This document shows positions 5,824-11,819 of a stretch of DNA of 14,633 nt, one piece after another. Both the position numbers and the translations under genes were made by a program. Where the stretch lies: the NCBI GenBank assembly GCA_021814735.1, contig JAKAHX010000012.1:1-14633 (forward strand), in the 5' to 3' direction. Position 1 is the stretch's first letter. Each line of letters starts with the position of its first letter. This stretch comes from Chloroflexota bacterium. GTDB lineage: Bacteria; Chloroflexota; Limnocylindria; Limnocylindrales; CSP1-4. The notes below the pieces were generated by a model. It ran no database searches. It was not told the DNA's origin and saw nothing but the letters and a program-made list of their open reading frames with translations.

Positions 5824-6398
5824 GGCGTCACCTTCCGCCAGGGGAACAGGCCGGAAACGCCCGGCTCGGGAGCGGGCCCGCCCGCGAGCGGTCCGTTGGG
5901 CGGCACCCCGCCCGCGGTCCCGGTATGACCCTGCGCCGTGGCCCATGTCGAGCCAGACCCCTGTCCGTCATGGATCAGCGACGTGCGCAGGGTGGGCGGG
6001 ATCAGGGATGCGGCATTGCCGCCCATCGGCGGATGGCTCGCCGCGCGGACGCCGAGGAACGGCGGGGCGTACCGGCCGCCGGGCACCTGCGCCTCGGCCG
6101 CTGCCACGGTCGCCTGCGTCCCGGTCGCGTGGGCGTAGCCGCGCAGCGCGTCGGGCAGGACCGAATACTCGGCATAGCCGGTTGCGCTCGGATAGCTGAT
6201 CGCGGCATAGCCGGCTGCCGCCGCCGCCGCCGCCGCTGCGTAGAACGGGACGCCGGGCGGCACGACATAGGTCCCTGACGGATGGTCGGGCGTCCCGTGC
6301 TCCGTCGCCGACGTCTCGCCCCGGGACGGCGAGATCCGGCCGGCGAGGGTCGGCGTCGGGGTCCGGCCGTCGGGCTGGGGGTTGTTGGGGATCGCCAT
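5820..6398 (-). CDS. Hypothetical structural protein with poly-alanine tract
   Basis: An unrecognised 192-aa protein. The first 45 residues are polar and Pro/Thr-rich, then FYAAAAAAAAAGYAA (residues 52-66) forms a short Ala-rich helix, coded by a GCC repeat around 6217-6236. The middle is Gly/Tyr/Ala-rich (residues 67-125), and the end is Gly/Pro-rich before SGLFPWRKVTP. ATG 6398 has a strong GGGAGGG site and lies 12 nt after the previous stop; the stop overlaps the next start by GTGA. The Pro/Gly-rich, low-charge composition and the place among capsid genes suggest a minor virion protein. No membrane segment is clear; the poly-Ala part is too short to be sure. Confidence 0.65.
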   Translation of the reverse strand: MAIPNNPQPDGRTPTPTLAGRISPSRGETSATEHGTPDHPSGTYVVPPGVPFYAAAAAAAAAGYAAISYPSATGYAEYSVLPDALRGYAHATGTQATVAAAEAQVPGGRYAPPFLGVRAASHPPMGGNAASLIPPTLRTSLIHDGQGSGSTWATAQGHTGTAGGVPPNGPLAGGPAPEPGVSGLFPWRKVTP

Positions 6399-6410
6399 GA
6401 CCAGCCCTCC

Positions 6411-7193
6411 CTACAGGAACAGGAGCAGGAGCAGGAGCGCCCCGCCGCCCAGGAGCAGGGGCGTCGTGAAACCGCCCGATCCGAGGCTGCTGATGAAACT
6501 CGACAGGCCAGAGCCGAGCCCGGATAGGGCCGACTGGGCGCCCTGCCCCGCGCCCGGGGCCGCCGCCTGCGCAGCCGAGCCGGCGCCCGACCCTACCCCA
6601 GTCAGGAGATTCCCCGCGCCAGCGCCCAACGAGGGGCCGACGTTCGCGGCGACCTGTCCGACTGCCGTGGGGACGCCGTAGAGCAGGGCAGCGCCGCCGG
6701 TGCTGACCCCGGGGACCGCCGCCAGAGCGGCACTGCCGAGGAATTGGCCGCCCCCTGACACCATCGTGCCGACCGCCTGCCCGGCGGGCTGGCCGGAAGA
6801 CACGATATACGGGTATGCGCCCTGTGCCGCCTGATTGGCCGCCTGCGCCACGTCGTACACGGCATTGCCACCGGCCGCGCCGACCTGTGGCGCCGCACCC
6901 TGCACGATGCCACCGGCCGCGCCCTCGGCCGCGTGGACCAGGCCACCCATCGTCTGCCCGATCGGCGCGGTCTGCTGGGCGACCCACTGTGCCGTCTCGT
7001 TCGGGTGCTGCTGGACCAGCGCAACGCCACTGTTGAAGTTCGTGTTCACGCTCTGCGCGAACCCGAGCAGGCCGTTCCAGGCGGCGCCCAGATCGACCAT
7101 GGGCGGCGCGGACGTGACCGGGATGTAGCCGAGCTGTTGGAGCTGCGCCACGACGGCCTGATTGCTGGGCAGGTTCTCGTGCGTGTCACCCAT
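6411..7193 (-). CDS. C-terminally anchored Ala/Gly-rich membrane protein, probable virion protein
   Basis: A 260-aa protein, first gene after the capsid gene and its hairpin. Residues 10-70 look folded (LPSNQAVVAQLQQLGYIPV, AAWNGLLGFAQSVNTNFNSG), then comes a long Ala/Gly/Gln/Val-rich region with a loose GxxxA/GAAxG periodicity that may form amphipathic or membrane-lying helices, and the protein ends in a bare hydrophobic segment TTPLLLGGGALLLLLLFL with no charged tail. This predicts a tail anchor. ATG 7193 is preceded by GGGAGATCGAC. In tectiviruses such proteins populate the internal membrane beneath the capsid. Similar architecture appears in the proteins encoded at 3729-4394 and 2953-3732. 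Specific function unknown. Confidence 0.7.
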   Translation of the reverse strand: MGDTHENLPSNQAVVAQLQQLGYIPVTSAPPMVDLGAAWNGLLGFAQSVNTNFNSGVALVQQHPNETAQWVAQQTAPIGQTMGGLVHAAEGAAGGIVQGAAPQVGAAGGNAVYDVAQAANQAAQGAYPYIVSSGQPAGQAVGTMVSGGGQFLGSAALAAVPGVSTGGAALLYGVPTAVGQVAANVGPSLGAGAGNLLTGVGSGAGSAAQAAAPGAGQGAQSALSGLGSGLSSFISSLGSGGFTTPLLLGGGALLLLLLFL

Positions 7194-7213
7194 GTCGATC
7201 TCCCTAGTGTCTG

Positions 7214-7246
7214 CGGGGGCGGGCTATGGGACAGGGCCCGCCCCCG
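7214..7246 (-). terminator. Strong hairpin after the capsid gene
   Basis: CGGGGGCGGGC (7214-7224) and GCCCGCCCCCG (7236-7246) form a perfect 11-bp stem with an 11-nt loop, 14 bp after the stop codon of the capsid candidate. There is no clear U-tract. It may act as a partial terminator or RNA stabiliser that raises capsid mRNA over the downstream genes. Confidence 0.65.
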
Positions 7247-7259
7247 ATCAGGAGGGTCG

Positions 7260-8117
7260 CTAGGCGCGCTTCTGCGGGACGGTGGACAGGGTGTAGAGGC
7301 GGATCGTGCTGTCGGTGGCGAGGTTGACGTCAAGCACCACGGTCGAGTCCACGACGAACACGGGGACGCGACAGATGATCTCGCCCGACAGATGGCCGGA
7401 CTGCATCAGCATCGTGTCCTGCTGCACGAAGTCGGTAACAGGCGCCTGATTCAGGAACAACGCGCCGCCGACGATCAGGTTCACCCAGTTGAGAACGGCG
7501 TCGCCGCCCGCGAGGGTGAGGGCCATCGCCTCGACCTGTTCGCCGTTGGGAAGATAGGACTGGATCGTGTTGTCGCCCTGTGCGTGCGGGACGTTGGTCG
7601 CGTTCACGCGGACGGTCGGCTGGTCGGTCTGCGTGGAGTACGCGCCACGCAGGTTGAGCGTGACGGTGACGGTGCCGGCGCTCAGGAGGTTGGCATTGGT
7701 CAGTGAGCTGGCCGCCGCAAGGGTGAGGTAGATCTGGCCCGGCATGTCCTTCGCGGACAGGGTGGCCGGCAGGAAGAACGACCAAGACGCCGAGCCGTTG
7801 CCCGATACGTCGGTCGTGATCGAGGGCGGGGCCGTGCGCACGCCGCGCGGCTGCAGAATGTCGTTGATCGTGCTCAGGTCGGTGCCGAACAGGTTCAGCG
7901 CGACCTTGCCGAATTGATCCAAGACCTGCAGGAGCGACAGGACGTTGTCAATCGTGTTGGATGTCTTGGATGCGGTGCCGCCAGCGATCGCGACCGTCAG
8001 ATTGCAGTACACGCCCTGCAGCGGCCCGAGGTTGGGCACGATCTGACTCGGCTGTGCTTGGCTGGCGTTGTTGAGGGTCTTCGAATAGGTCTGGAACGGA
8101 AACGAGATCGTTCGCAT
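7260..8117 (-). CDS. Major capsid protein candidate (double jelly-roll type)
   Basis: A 285-aa protein, almost wholly predicted beta strand, with no Cys-rich or membrane segments. Strand-like stretches include GVYCNLTVAIAGG, NGSASWSFFLPATL, GQIYLTLAAAS, GTVTVTLNLRG, EQVEAMALTLAGG and a C-terminal set IICRVPVFVVDSTVVLDVNL then STIRLYTL. Two halves of about 140 residues, each rich in strands, fit a double jelly-roll; between strands lies a helix region IDNVLSLLQVLDQFGKVALNLFG. Length is near PM2 P2 (about 269 aa) and shorter than PRD1 P3 (about 395). Support is mainly context: downstream of the packaging ATPase, behind its own promoter, with a hairpin after it. ATG 8117 has a weak ribosome site (ACGGGAC). 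No family motif proves it, so fold prediction is needed. Confidence 0.65.
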   Translation of the reverse strand: MRTISFPFQTYSKTLNNASQAQPSQIVPNLGPLQGVYCNLTVAIAGGTASKTSNTIDNVLSLLQVLDQFGKVALNLFGTDLSTINDILQPRGVRTAPPSITTDVSGNGSASWSFFLPATLSAKDMPGQIYLTLAAASSLTNANLLSAGTVTVTLNLRGAYSTQTDQPTVRVNATNVPHAQGDNTIQSYLPNGEQVEAMALTLAGGDAVLNWVNLIVGGALFLNQAPVTDFVQQDTMLMQSGHLSGEIICRVPVFVVDSTVVLDVNLATDSTIRLYTLSTVPQKRA

Positions 8118-8130
8118 GTCCCGTCGCTCG

Positions 8131-8373
8131 TCAGAGTGCGACCGCGCCTGCGGCGATCAGGCCGAAGCCCACGCCGGAGGCCACGTCGCCGGTGATCCCC
8201 GAGCCGTCCACGAACGATGACACGGCCAGACCGAGGATGATCAGGCCGATCGGCGGGGTGATCGGGCCGATGGCCGGGATCATCCCTCCAACGCCCTTCT
8301 TGACCAGCACGAACGCGGTCGCGCCGGCAACCGCGCCGGTGACGATCTCGCGCTCGCGGAACGCAAACCGCAT
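8131..8373 (-). CDS. Small polytopic membrane protein, probable virion membrane component
   Basis: An 80-aa hydrophobic protein with two or three membrane segments: about 10-24 (IVTGAVAGATAFVLV, followed by KK), 36-52 (PITPPIGLIILGLAVSSF) and 58-80 (GITGDVASGVGFGLIAAGAVAL, running to the C-terminus). The N-terminus is charged (MRFAFRERE). ATG 8373 has an AGGAG site about 8 nt upstream and is the first gene behind the promoter at 8419-8448, 13 bp before the capsid gene. Tectiviruses encode several such peptides in the internal membrane, some next to the capsid gene. No more precise role can be given. Confidence 0.7.
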   Translation of the reverse strand: MRFAFREREIVTGAVAGATAFVLVKKGVGGMIPAIGPITPPIGLIILGLAVSSFVDGSGITGDVASGVGFGLIAAGAVAL

Positions 8374-8418
8374 CGCTGCTTCTCCTGTTGTCCTCCGGCT
8401 GTGTGGTCCCGCGGTCGC

Positions 8419-8448
8419 GATCCTACGCCGGTCAATCGAGATTATGCA
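8419..8448 (-). promoter_or_regulatory. Probable promoter for the capsid genes
   Basis: On the minus strand, TTGCAT (8448-8443) and TAGGAT (8424-8419) are separated by 18 bp. TAGGAT fits the TANNNT -10 of actinobacterial SigA promoters. The start would be near 8412, giving a leader of about 40 nt before the membrane-protein gene at 8373. It lies in the only sizeable gap of the packaging/capsid region, between 8465 and 8373, and would boost late capsid expression. Confidence 0.5.
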
Positions 8449-8464
8449 AGATCGGGTGGATTAC

Positions 8465-8830
8465 TCATCCCTCACCGGCGATCGCGTCCAGCATCCTGGA
8501 CAGCGCCGACTCGTCTGGTGAGGTGCCGTCCCTGATCCACCCGACCATGCCGGCCAGGCCGCCGGCGTACCGTTCGAGCTTGTCCGTCCAGCCGACCGGA
8601 TCGCGACGGGCCTGCCCGAGGATCGCGGACAGGCCGGTGCCGATCATCGAACCCGTGACCGCGGGCCGGCTAGCAAGCTGGGAGTCCAGCCAGTCGAGCA
8701 ATTCCGCGTACCGCTGCGCCTGATCGGCCGGCAGCGTCGGGAATGGTGTGACCGCCCCGCAGTCGGGACAGGCGGCCATGGTCTCCGAGTGAATCTTGGC
8801 CGGATTGCACAGACAGCGCCACTGTCGCAC
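8465..8830 (-). CDS. Zinc-ribbon protein
   Basis: A 121-aa protein with Cys6-x-Cys8 and Cys21-x2-Cys24 (RCLCNP and AACPDCGAV), a compact zinc-ribbon-like site in the first 25 residues. The rest is helical: residues about 36-53 (DQAQRYAELLDWLDSQLA) and 60-120 with an Ala/Gly-rich, mildly hydrophobic stretch (GSMIGTGLSAILGQARR, YAGGLAGMVGWI) that is too polar for a sure membrane segment. GTG 8830 is chosen because GGAGG lies 9 nt upstream and the previous stop is 13 nt away. It follows the packaging ATPase, so it may assist packaging or form part of a special vertex, but this is only inferred from place. Confidence 0.65.
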   Translation of the reverse strand: MRQWRCLCNPAKIHSETMAACPDCGAVTPFPTLPADQAQRYAELLDWLDSQLASRPAVTGSMIGTGLSAILGQARRDPVGWTDKLERYAGGLAGMVGWIRDGTSPDESALSRMLDAIAGEG

Positions 8831-8843
8831 CGTTCGTTCCCTC

Positions 8844-9623
8844 CTACGGAGCCTCCCACCGGCGAAGTTCCGGCGGGATGGGCAGATAGAGCCGAAACGG
8901 GGAGTCGGGATCGCCGCTCACCCACACCATGAACCGGCCCGTCTTGGGCCGGATCGTCAGGGCCACGTCCACGTCCCGGCGATGCACGTCCTTCGCGTCC
9001 TCGGGCTCGATCGGGCCCACGATCAGGATACGGGCGTTCCGCCGCAGGATGCCGGGGGTCAGGCCGAACGGGGCCTGTGTCGCGGTGAGCAGGCCGGTGC
9101 CCTGCGTCCGGCCCCGGCTCGACAGGGCGCGCAGGTGCCGCGGCGTCGTGTGGGCCGTCGCGCCCGTGCCGGTGATCTCGTCCACCCACACCAGCGTGTC
9201 CGGCCGGTAGCGCATGACGGCCCGGAAGATGCGATCGTGCGGGGCCGGATCGTCCACGTCGGTATGGGCCGGCCGGAGGATCACCCGGTCCGTGGGGTGA
9301 TCGCGGGGGATGCCGCGCAGACGGTCCGCGAGGGACTGCCGCTGCCCCGTTTGCCAGGCCAGGGCCTCGCGCAGCGCCGCGTCATACCGCTCCGGCGCCT
9401 TCGCATCGTATTCGGGGAGCTGGACCACCCGCGCCCGCGGCAGGGTCAGGCGGCCCTTGGAGTCGATCGCCACCAGGCTCGGCACGTCGAGGGTCAGGGT
9501 CGCGATCAGGGTCGATTTCGCGCCGCCGGTCGCAGCCACCACCAACACCTGATCGTCGGGCGCGATCGCCTCGCGGAACGGCGGGAGCTGGTCCCAGCTA
9601 CGCGACTCAGTCGTAGAGGCCAT
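8844..9623 (-). CDS. DNA-packaging ATPase (FtsK/HerA superfamily, PRD1 P9-like)
   Basis: A 259-aa P-loop ATPase, close in size to PRD1 P9 (about 227 aa). Walker A is at residues 30-38 (AATGGAKST), Walker B at 143-150 (TLVWVDEI, Asp148 and Glu149), and a Gln-containing sensor at 181-185 (ATQAP), as in A32/FtsK-type viral motors; SSRGRTQGTG (168-177) may hold the arginine finger. These enzymes pump DNA into preformed capsids at the unique vertex. The start at 9623 (MASTTES) is preferred over a frame to 9683, since it overlaps the previous stop by 17 bp and the extension is Arg/Ser junk. Oddly the P-loop has Ala in place of the first and third glycine of GxxGxGK[ST]. Function is otherwise well supported. 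Confidence 0.85.
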   Translation of the reverse strand: MASTTESRSWDQLPPFREAIAPDDQVLVVAATGGAKSTLIATLTLDVPSLVAIDSKGRLTLPRARVVQLPEYDAKAPERYDAALREALAWQTGQRQSLADRLRGIPRDHPTDRVILRPAHTDVDDPAPHDRIFRAVMRYRPDTLVWVDEITGTGATAHTTPRHLRALSSRGRTQGTGLLTATQAPFGLTPGILRRNARILIVGPIEPEDAKDVHRRDVDVALTIRPKTGRFMVWVSGDPDSPFRLYLPIPPELRRWEAP

Positions 9624-10542
9624 CAATCCGGCTCTCGCGGAGCTGCTGCGGCAGGGGGACTGCCGGCGACGCCGCCCGGACATGCTCGGACTGTCGCCGG
9701 GCCAATTCGGCCGGCGTCAGGGGCACGAACGCCCCATCGGTCGGGGGCGCGACCGGGGTCGCCGCCTGCGGGCTCGCCACCGCGGCCCAGGGCGCCGGCC
9801 GCGGACCGGGGGCCGGCTCGGGCTCGGTCGTCGGCTCGGCCGGCTCGGCCGATGCTGCGTCCACCACGACCGGCGCCCCCGCCTGCCGGGCACGGATCGC
9901 CCGCAGGTGGAGGCGCCCCTTGCCGGCGAAGATGACCAGCACCGCGATCGCCGCCTTAAACCGGCCGATATCGCCCCGGAACCGCTCGGCCACCGTGCGC
10001 ACCATCTGATCGTGGAGCAGGTTCGCGAGCTGGCGAGCCTCGATCGCCGAGAACGTGCCGGCCGCGCCGGCACCGTCCCATTCGCTGATCACCGCGGACA
10101 GGTCACGGAGCATGTCGGCCAGCATCTCGGGGGTGAAGGCGTCGGCCAGGGCCGCCCGCGACACGATGGGGGCGTCATCAGCCACCCGCCCCCGCCTCGT
10201 CTGCGCCGTGATCCTGGTCGGTGCCGGCTCGGGGTCGATGATCGGACCGGACGCCGCGGGAGCGACATTCGCGTTCGGCGCGGTCGGCCCTGCGTCTCCG
10301 AGCCGGGCATGGTCATCGGCGGTCGCGGGATCGCCCGCACGCGCACGCTCGCGCAGGGTGCGAAAGTCGCGCATGGTGAGGGTCCGAGCGGTTCCGTCAG
10401 GGGACGTGATCGTCGCCACCCGGCCGGCCCATCGCATCGAATAGCCGGGATGGTCGGCCCGCAGGTGGGCGGTCCGTGCCTTGGCATCGGGCCATCGGGC
10501 GAGGCAGATCGGACAGAGACTGTCGGCCATGTCCGCGAGCAT
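9607..10542 (-). CDS. C2H2 zinc-finger protein of unknown function, upstream of the packaging ATPase
   Basis: A 311-aa protein. Near the N-terminus is a textbook C2H2 finger: Cys10-x2-Cys13-x12-His26-x4-His31 (begins CPICLARWPDAKAR). Residues about 35-75 are basic/polar, with LTMRDFRTLRERARAG; 75-130 is a low-complexity Ala/Pro/Asp linker; 130-215 is helical (FTPEMLADMLRDLSAVI, IEARQLANLLHDQMVRTVAERF) and includes one hydrophobic helix FKAAIAVLVIFAGKG; the rest is Pro/Ala/Glu-rich and ends RESRIDGLYD. ATG 10530 is an alternative start; neither has a good ribosome site. The finger suggests DNA or protein binding, and the neighbour suggests a packaging or vertex-assembly role. I do not recognise the family. 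Confidence 0.7.
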   Translation of the reverse strand: MLADMADSLCPICLARWPDAKARTAHLRADHPGYSMRWAGRVATITSPDGTARTLTMRDFRTLRERARAGDPATADDHARLGDAGPTAPNANVAPAASGPIIDPEPAPTRITAQTRRGRVADDAPIVSRAALADAFTPEMLADMLRDLSAVISEWDGAGAAGTFSAIEARQLANLLHDQMVRTVAERFRGDIGRFKAAIAVLVIFAGKGRLHLRAIRARQAGAPVVVDAASAEPAEPTTEPEPAPGPRPAPWAAVASPQAATPVAPPTDGAFVPLTPAELARRQSEHVRAASPAVPLPQQLRESRIDGLYD

Positions 10543-10547
10543 AGAGC

Positions 10548-10576
10548 GGCCCCCGCCGGAATGTCCAGCGGGGGCC
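10548..10576 (-). terminator. GC hairpin between the replication and packaging regions
   Basis: GGCCCCCGC (10548-10556) and GCGGGGGCC (10568-10576) form a perfect 9-bp stem with an 11-nt loop, 27 bp beyond the stop of the 47-aa membrane protein. No U-tract follows. It lies within the short leader of the zinc-finger gene, so it may attenuate read-through or hide that gene's ribosome site. Confidence 0.55.
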
Positions 10577-10602
10577 GTGACCCATACCGAGTGAGACGTC
10601 GG

Positions 10603-10746
10603 CTACGGGGCGGTGTCGAGGCCGAGTGCGTGCCGGATCAGGACCATGGTGGAGCTGACACCGAGCATGAGCCCGAGCGCGAAGCCGACGCCAGCGCCGA
10701 CGGCCAGCGCCCGCGGGCGGGTCATGCCGTAATACCACGCGAGCAT
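10603..10746 (-). CDS. 47-aa single-pass membrane protein
   Basis: A short frame from ATG 10746 to TAG 10603. Its start lies 2 nt after the stop of the ssDNA-binding candidate, so translation is probably coupled. The product begins MLAWYYGMTRPR, then has one hydrophobic segment of about 24 residues (ALAVGAGVGFALGLMLGV and on through SSTMVLI) and a short polar tail RHALGLDTAP. A positively charged start before the helix suggests an Nin-Cout orientation. Tectivirus replication regions also contain membrane peptides, as their replication is membrane associated, but the role here is unknown. Confidence 0.65.
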   Translation of the reverse strand: MLAWYYGMTRPRALAVGAGVGFALGLMLGVSSTMVLIRHALGLDTAP

Positions 10747-10748
10747 GG

Positions 10749-11189
10749 CTACCGGCCCGCCTTGGCGAGCTTGGGCGCCTTGGCGGCCGTCTCGTGTGCG
10801 TCGGTGGCCTGTGCGGCAATGGTCGCATCAACCTCGGCGCTGGTCGCGGTGCGGAAGGTCATCGCGTCCTTCTTGCCGACGCGGATCAGGCACACGGGGT
10901 CGAAGGGCTCTGCGTCGTCCTCGGCCAGGGCCGCCGCCAGGGCCTCGAACTGGGCGTTGCGGGTGGGGTTCTGGGGCATCCCGACGGCGACGACCTCGCC
11001 CGTGTCAAGGCGAGTGGCCGAGACGATCCACCGGGGGCCGTAGCGGTTGAGCTGGTCGGGGACGACGCGGCGGAACACGAGCGGCACGGCCCCGTTGATC
11101 AGCTCGTCCTTGCCGTCCGAGTCGAGGAACGTGCCGAGGTCGGCCAGCCCCACGAGCTGGGGGACGGCGGTTTCGAAGGTGCGCGACAT
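10749..11189 (-). CDS. Probable ssDNA-binding protein (OB-fold-like)
   Basis: A 146-aa protein with a pattern seen in small phage ssDNA-binding proteins: a strand VPLVFRRVVPDQLNRYGPRWIVSATRLD (residues about 38-65), then TGEVVAVGMPQNPTRNAQFEALAAALAEDD, then PVCLIRVGKKDAMTFRTATS, followed by an Ala/Lys-rich tail. Alternating strands with a helix between the third and later strands, aromatics in the strands (YGPRW) and the acidic block suit an OB fold. ATG 11189 follows GGAGGG. A virus that replicates by protein priming makes much displaced ssDNA and needs such a protein, and it lies downstream of polymerase as expected. The assignment rests on pattern and place, so another replication factor is possible. 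Confidence 0.55.
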   Translation of the reverse strand: MSRTFETAVPQLVGLADLGTFLDSDGKDELINGAVPLVFRRVVPDQLNRYGPRWIVSATRLDTGEVVAVGMPQNPTRNAQFEALAAALAEDDAEPFDPVCLIRVGKKDAMTFRTATSAEVDATIAAQATDAHETAAKAPKLAKAGR

Positions 11190-11230
11190 GTTGCCCTCCA
11201 AGGTTGCTTCGGTCGGTACGTCCGGCCTGC

Positions 11231-11279
11231 GGTGCCGCCAAGGCTCTGCCGGCGAGCCAGTCAGCCGGTCAGCGGCACC
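11231..11279 (-). promoter_or_regulatory. Structured leader of the ssDNA-binding candidate gene
   Basis: GGTGCCGC (11231-11238) and GCGGCACC (11272-11279) are perfect 8-bp arms; inside them GGCTC (11242-11246) and GAGCC (11254-11258) form a second stem. The element ends about 40 nt before the start codon at 11189. It could regulate translation, for example by autogenous binding, but this is inferred. Confidence 0.45.
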
Positions 11280-11299
11280 GCGGGGCGGACGGCCCCGCG
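11279..11299 (-). terminator. GC hairpin upstream of the ssDNA-binding candidate gene
   Basis: CGCGGGGC (11279-11286) and GCCCCGCG (11292-11299) form a perfect 8-bp stem with a 5-nt loop, 50 bp after the stop of the Cys-rich 66-aa gene. No U-tract is present. It may end or pause transcription from the polymerase side. Confidence 0.45.
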
Positions 11300-11300
11300 A

Positions 11301-11312
11301 CGCTCTAGAGCG
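11301..11312. promoter_or_regulatory. 12-bp perfect palindrome, operator candidate
   Basis: CGCTCTAGAGCG is a perfect palindrome within the 159-bp gap between 11349 and 11189. It is next to two other dyads, so it may be a protein-binding site or part of the RNA structure. Confidence 0.35.
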
Positions 11313-11348
11313 GCGGCCGGTCGTGCGAGCGGGTGATGCTCGGGACCA

Positions 11349-11549
11349 TCATCGTCCGACCGGGCTGATCAGCCGGCACCCGCAGTAGGCGAATGGCGTG
11401 GCGGGATCAGGGTGCGCGGCGATGCACGGGACGCCGAGCGTGCCATGGCGGATCGCGTCCTCGGCGCCCGCAAAACTCGAATGCGCACCCCATGGATGGC
11501 CGCACCGCGGGCACAATGCCTTCTGGGTGGGATGTGCCTGATCACGCAT
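11349..11549 (-). CDS. Small Cys-rich zinc-binding protein
   Basis: A 66-aa protein with Cys13-x2-Cys16 then His (ALCPRCGHPWGAHSSF), a further Cys (GVPC) and a C-terminal YCGCRLI. The combination CPRCGHP...C...CGCR is typical of small zinc-binding proteins in actinophages (pattern C-x2-CGH...C-x-C). ATG 11549 (MRDQAHPTQKA) is chosen; the frame continues upstream to GTG 11639 through a hydrophobic stretch ending VAVVCSREDD, without a clear ribosome site. A GAGAGGA sequence lies about 10 nt before 11549. It is separated from the polymerase by a gap of 270 bp. Nucleic-acid or protein binding is likely; no closer role can be given. Confidence 0.6.
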   Translation of the reverse strand: MRDQAHPTQKALCPRCGHPWGAHSSFAGAEDAIRHGTLGVPCIAAHPDPATPFAYCGCRLISPVGR

Positions 11550-11819
11550 GGAAGGATCGTCCTCTCGACTGCACACAACGGCCACGCAACAGACCATCAA
11601 AGAAAGAATGCGTAATGCCATGTCGGCGGGGTCTGGCACATGGCTTCCGGGTCATATGCCCGTCGGATGGCGCGCCGCCCCTTCGGACGGGGCCTGATCG
11701 GCGTTCGGCAGCGGGGCGCCGTCTGAATGCGTTCAGCCTTCGTGTTGACCCCGATGTGGCACATCGCCATGACCCTCCATGCGTCCCTGTGAACGATGCT
11801 CCCATACTAAGGGTCCCTG
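11550..11819. other. 270-bp gap without a convincing gene
   Basis: This region between polymerase and the Cys-rich gene is locally richer in A/T near 11570-11615. It holds a small GC hairpin GCCCC-7-GGGGC (11677-11693), a dyad GATGTG-G-CACATC (11753-11765) and a direct repeat GTCCCTGT (11783-11790 and 11813-11820). A TTGACA on the minus strand (11823-11818) overlaps the polymerase stop but has no matching -10 at 16-18 bp. It may carry a promoter or operator for the genes below, but none is certain. Confidence 0.45.
11753..11765. promoter_or_regulatory. 13-bp dyad, operator candidate
   Basis: GATGTG and CACATC flank a single central base, giving a perfect 6-bp inverted repeat in the gap after polymerase. 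Such short dyads suit a dimeric regulator, but chance cannot be excluded. Confidence 0.25.

Noticed and set aside
5968..6987. Minus-strand open frame of 339 codons in another frame
   Set aside because: It overlaps two genes with good ribosome sites and consistent spacing; its product is Arg/Gly junk.
8796..9935. Plus-strand open frame of 379 codons
   Set aside because: It is antisense to the packaging ATPase, whose Walker motifs are clear, and its product is low-complexity Arg/Pro.
4121..9950. Scattered GCGATCGC/CGATCG sites as a cyanobacterial HIP1 signal
   Set aside because: Several are present by eye, but I did not count them and such GC-rich words are expected here; other signs do not suggest a cyanobacterial host.
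9682..11043. Long plus-strand open frame of 453 codons
   Set aside because: It lies opposite the zinc-finger, membrane and ssDNA-binding genes, is Arg/Gly-rich without domains and has no ribosome site; GC-rich DNA gives such frames by chance.
11231..11279. tRNA-like structure
   Set aside because: The outer arms resemble an acceptor stem, but only 49 nt are available and no D, anticodon or T arms can be drawn.
11550..11639. Extension of the 66-aa Cys-rich protein to GTG 11639 with a hydrophobic leader
   Set aside because: It could be a signal sequence, but there is no ribosome site and the first part lies in the A/T-richer gap; ATG 11549 is preferred.
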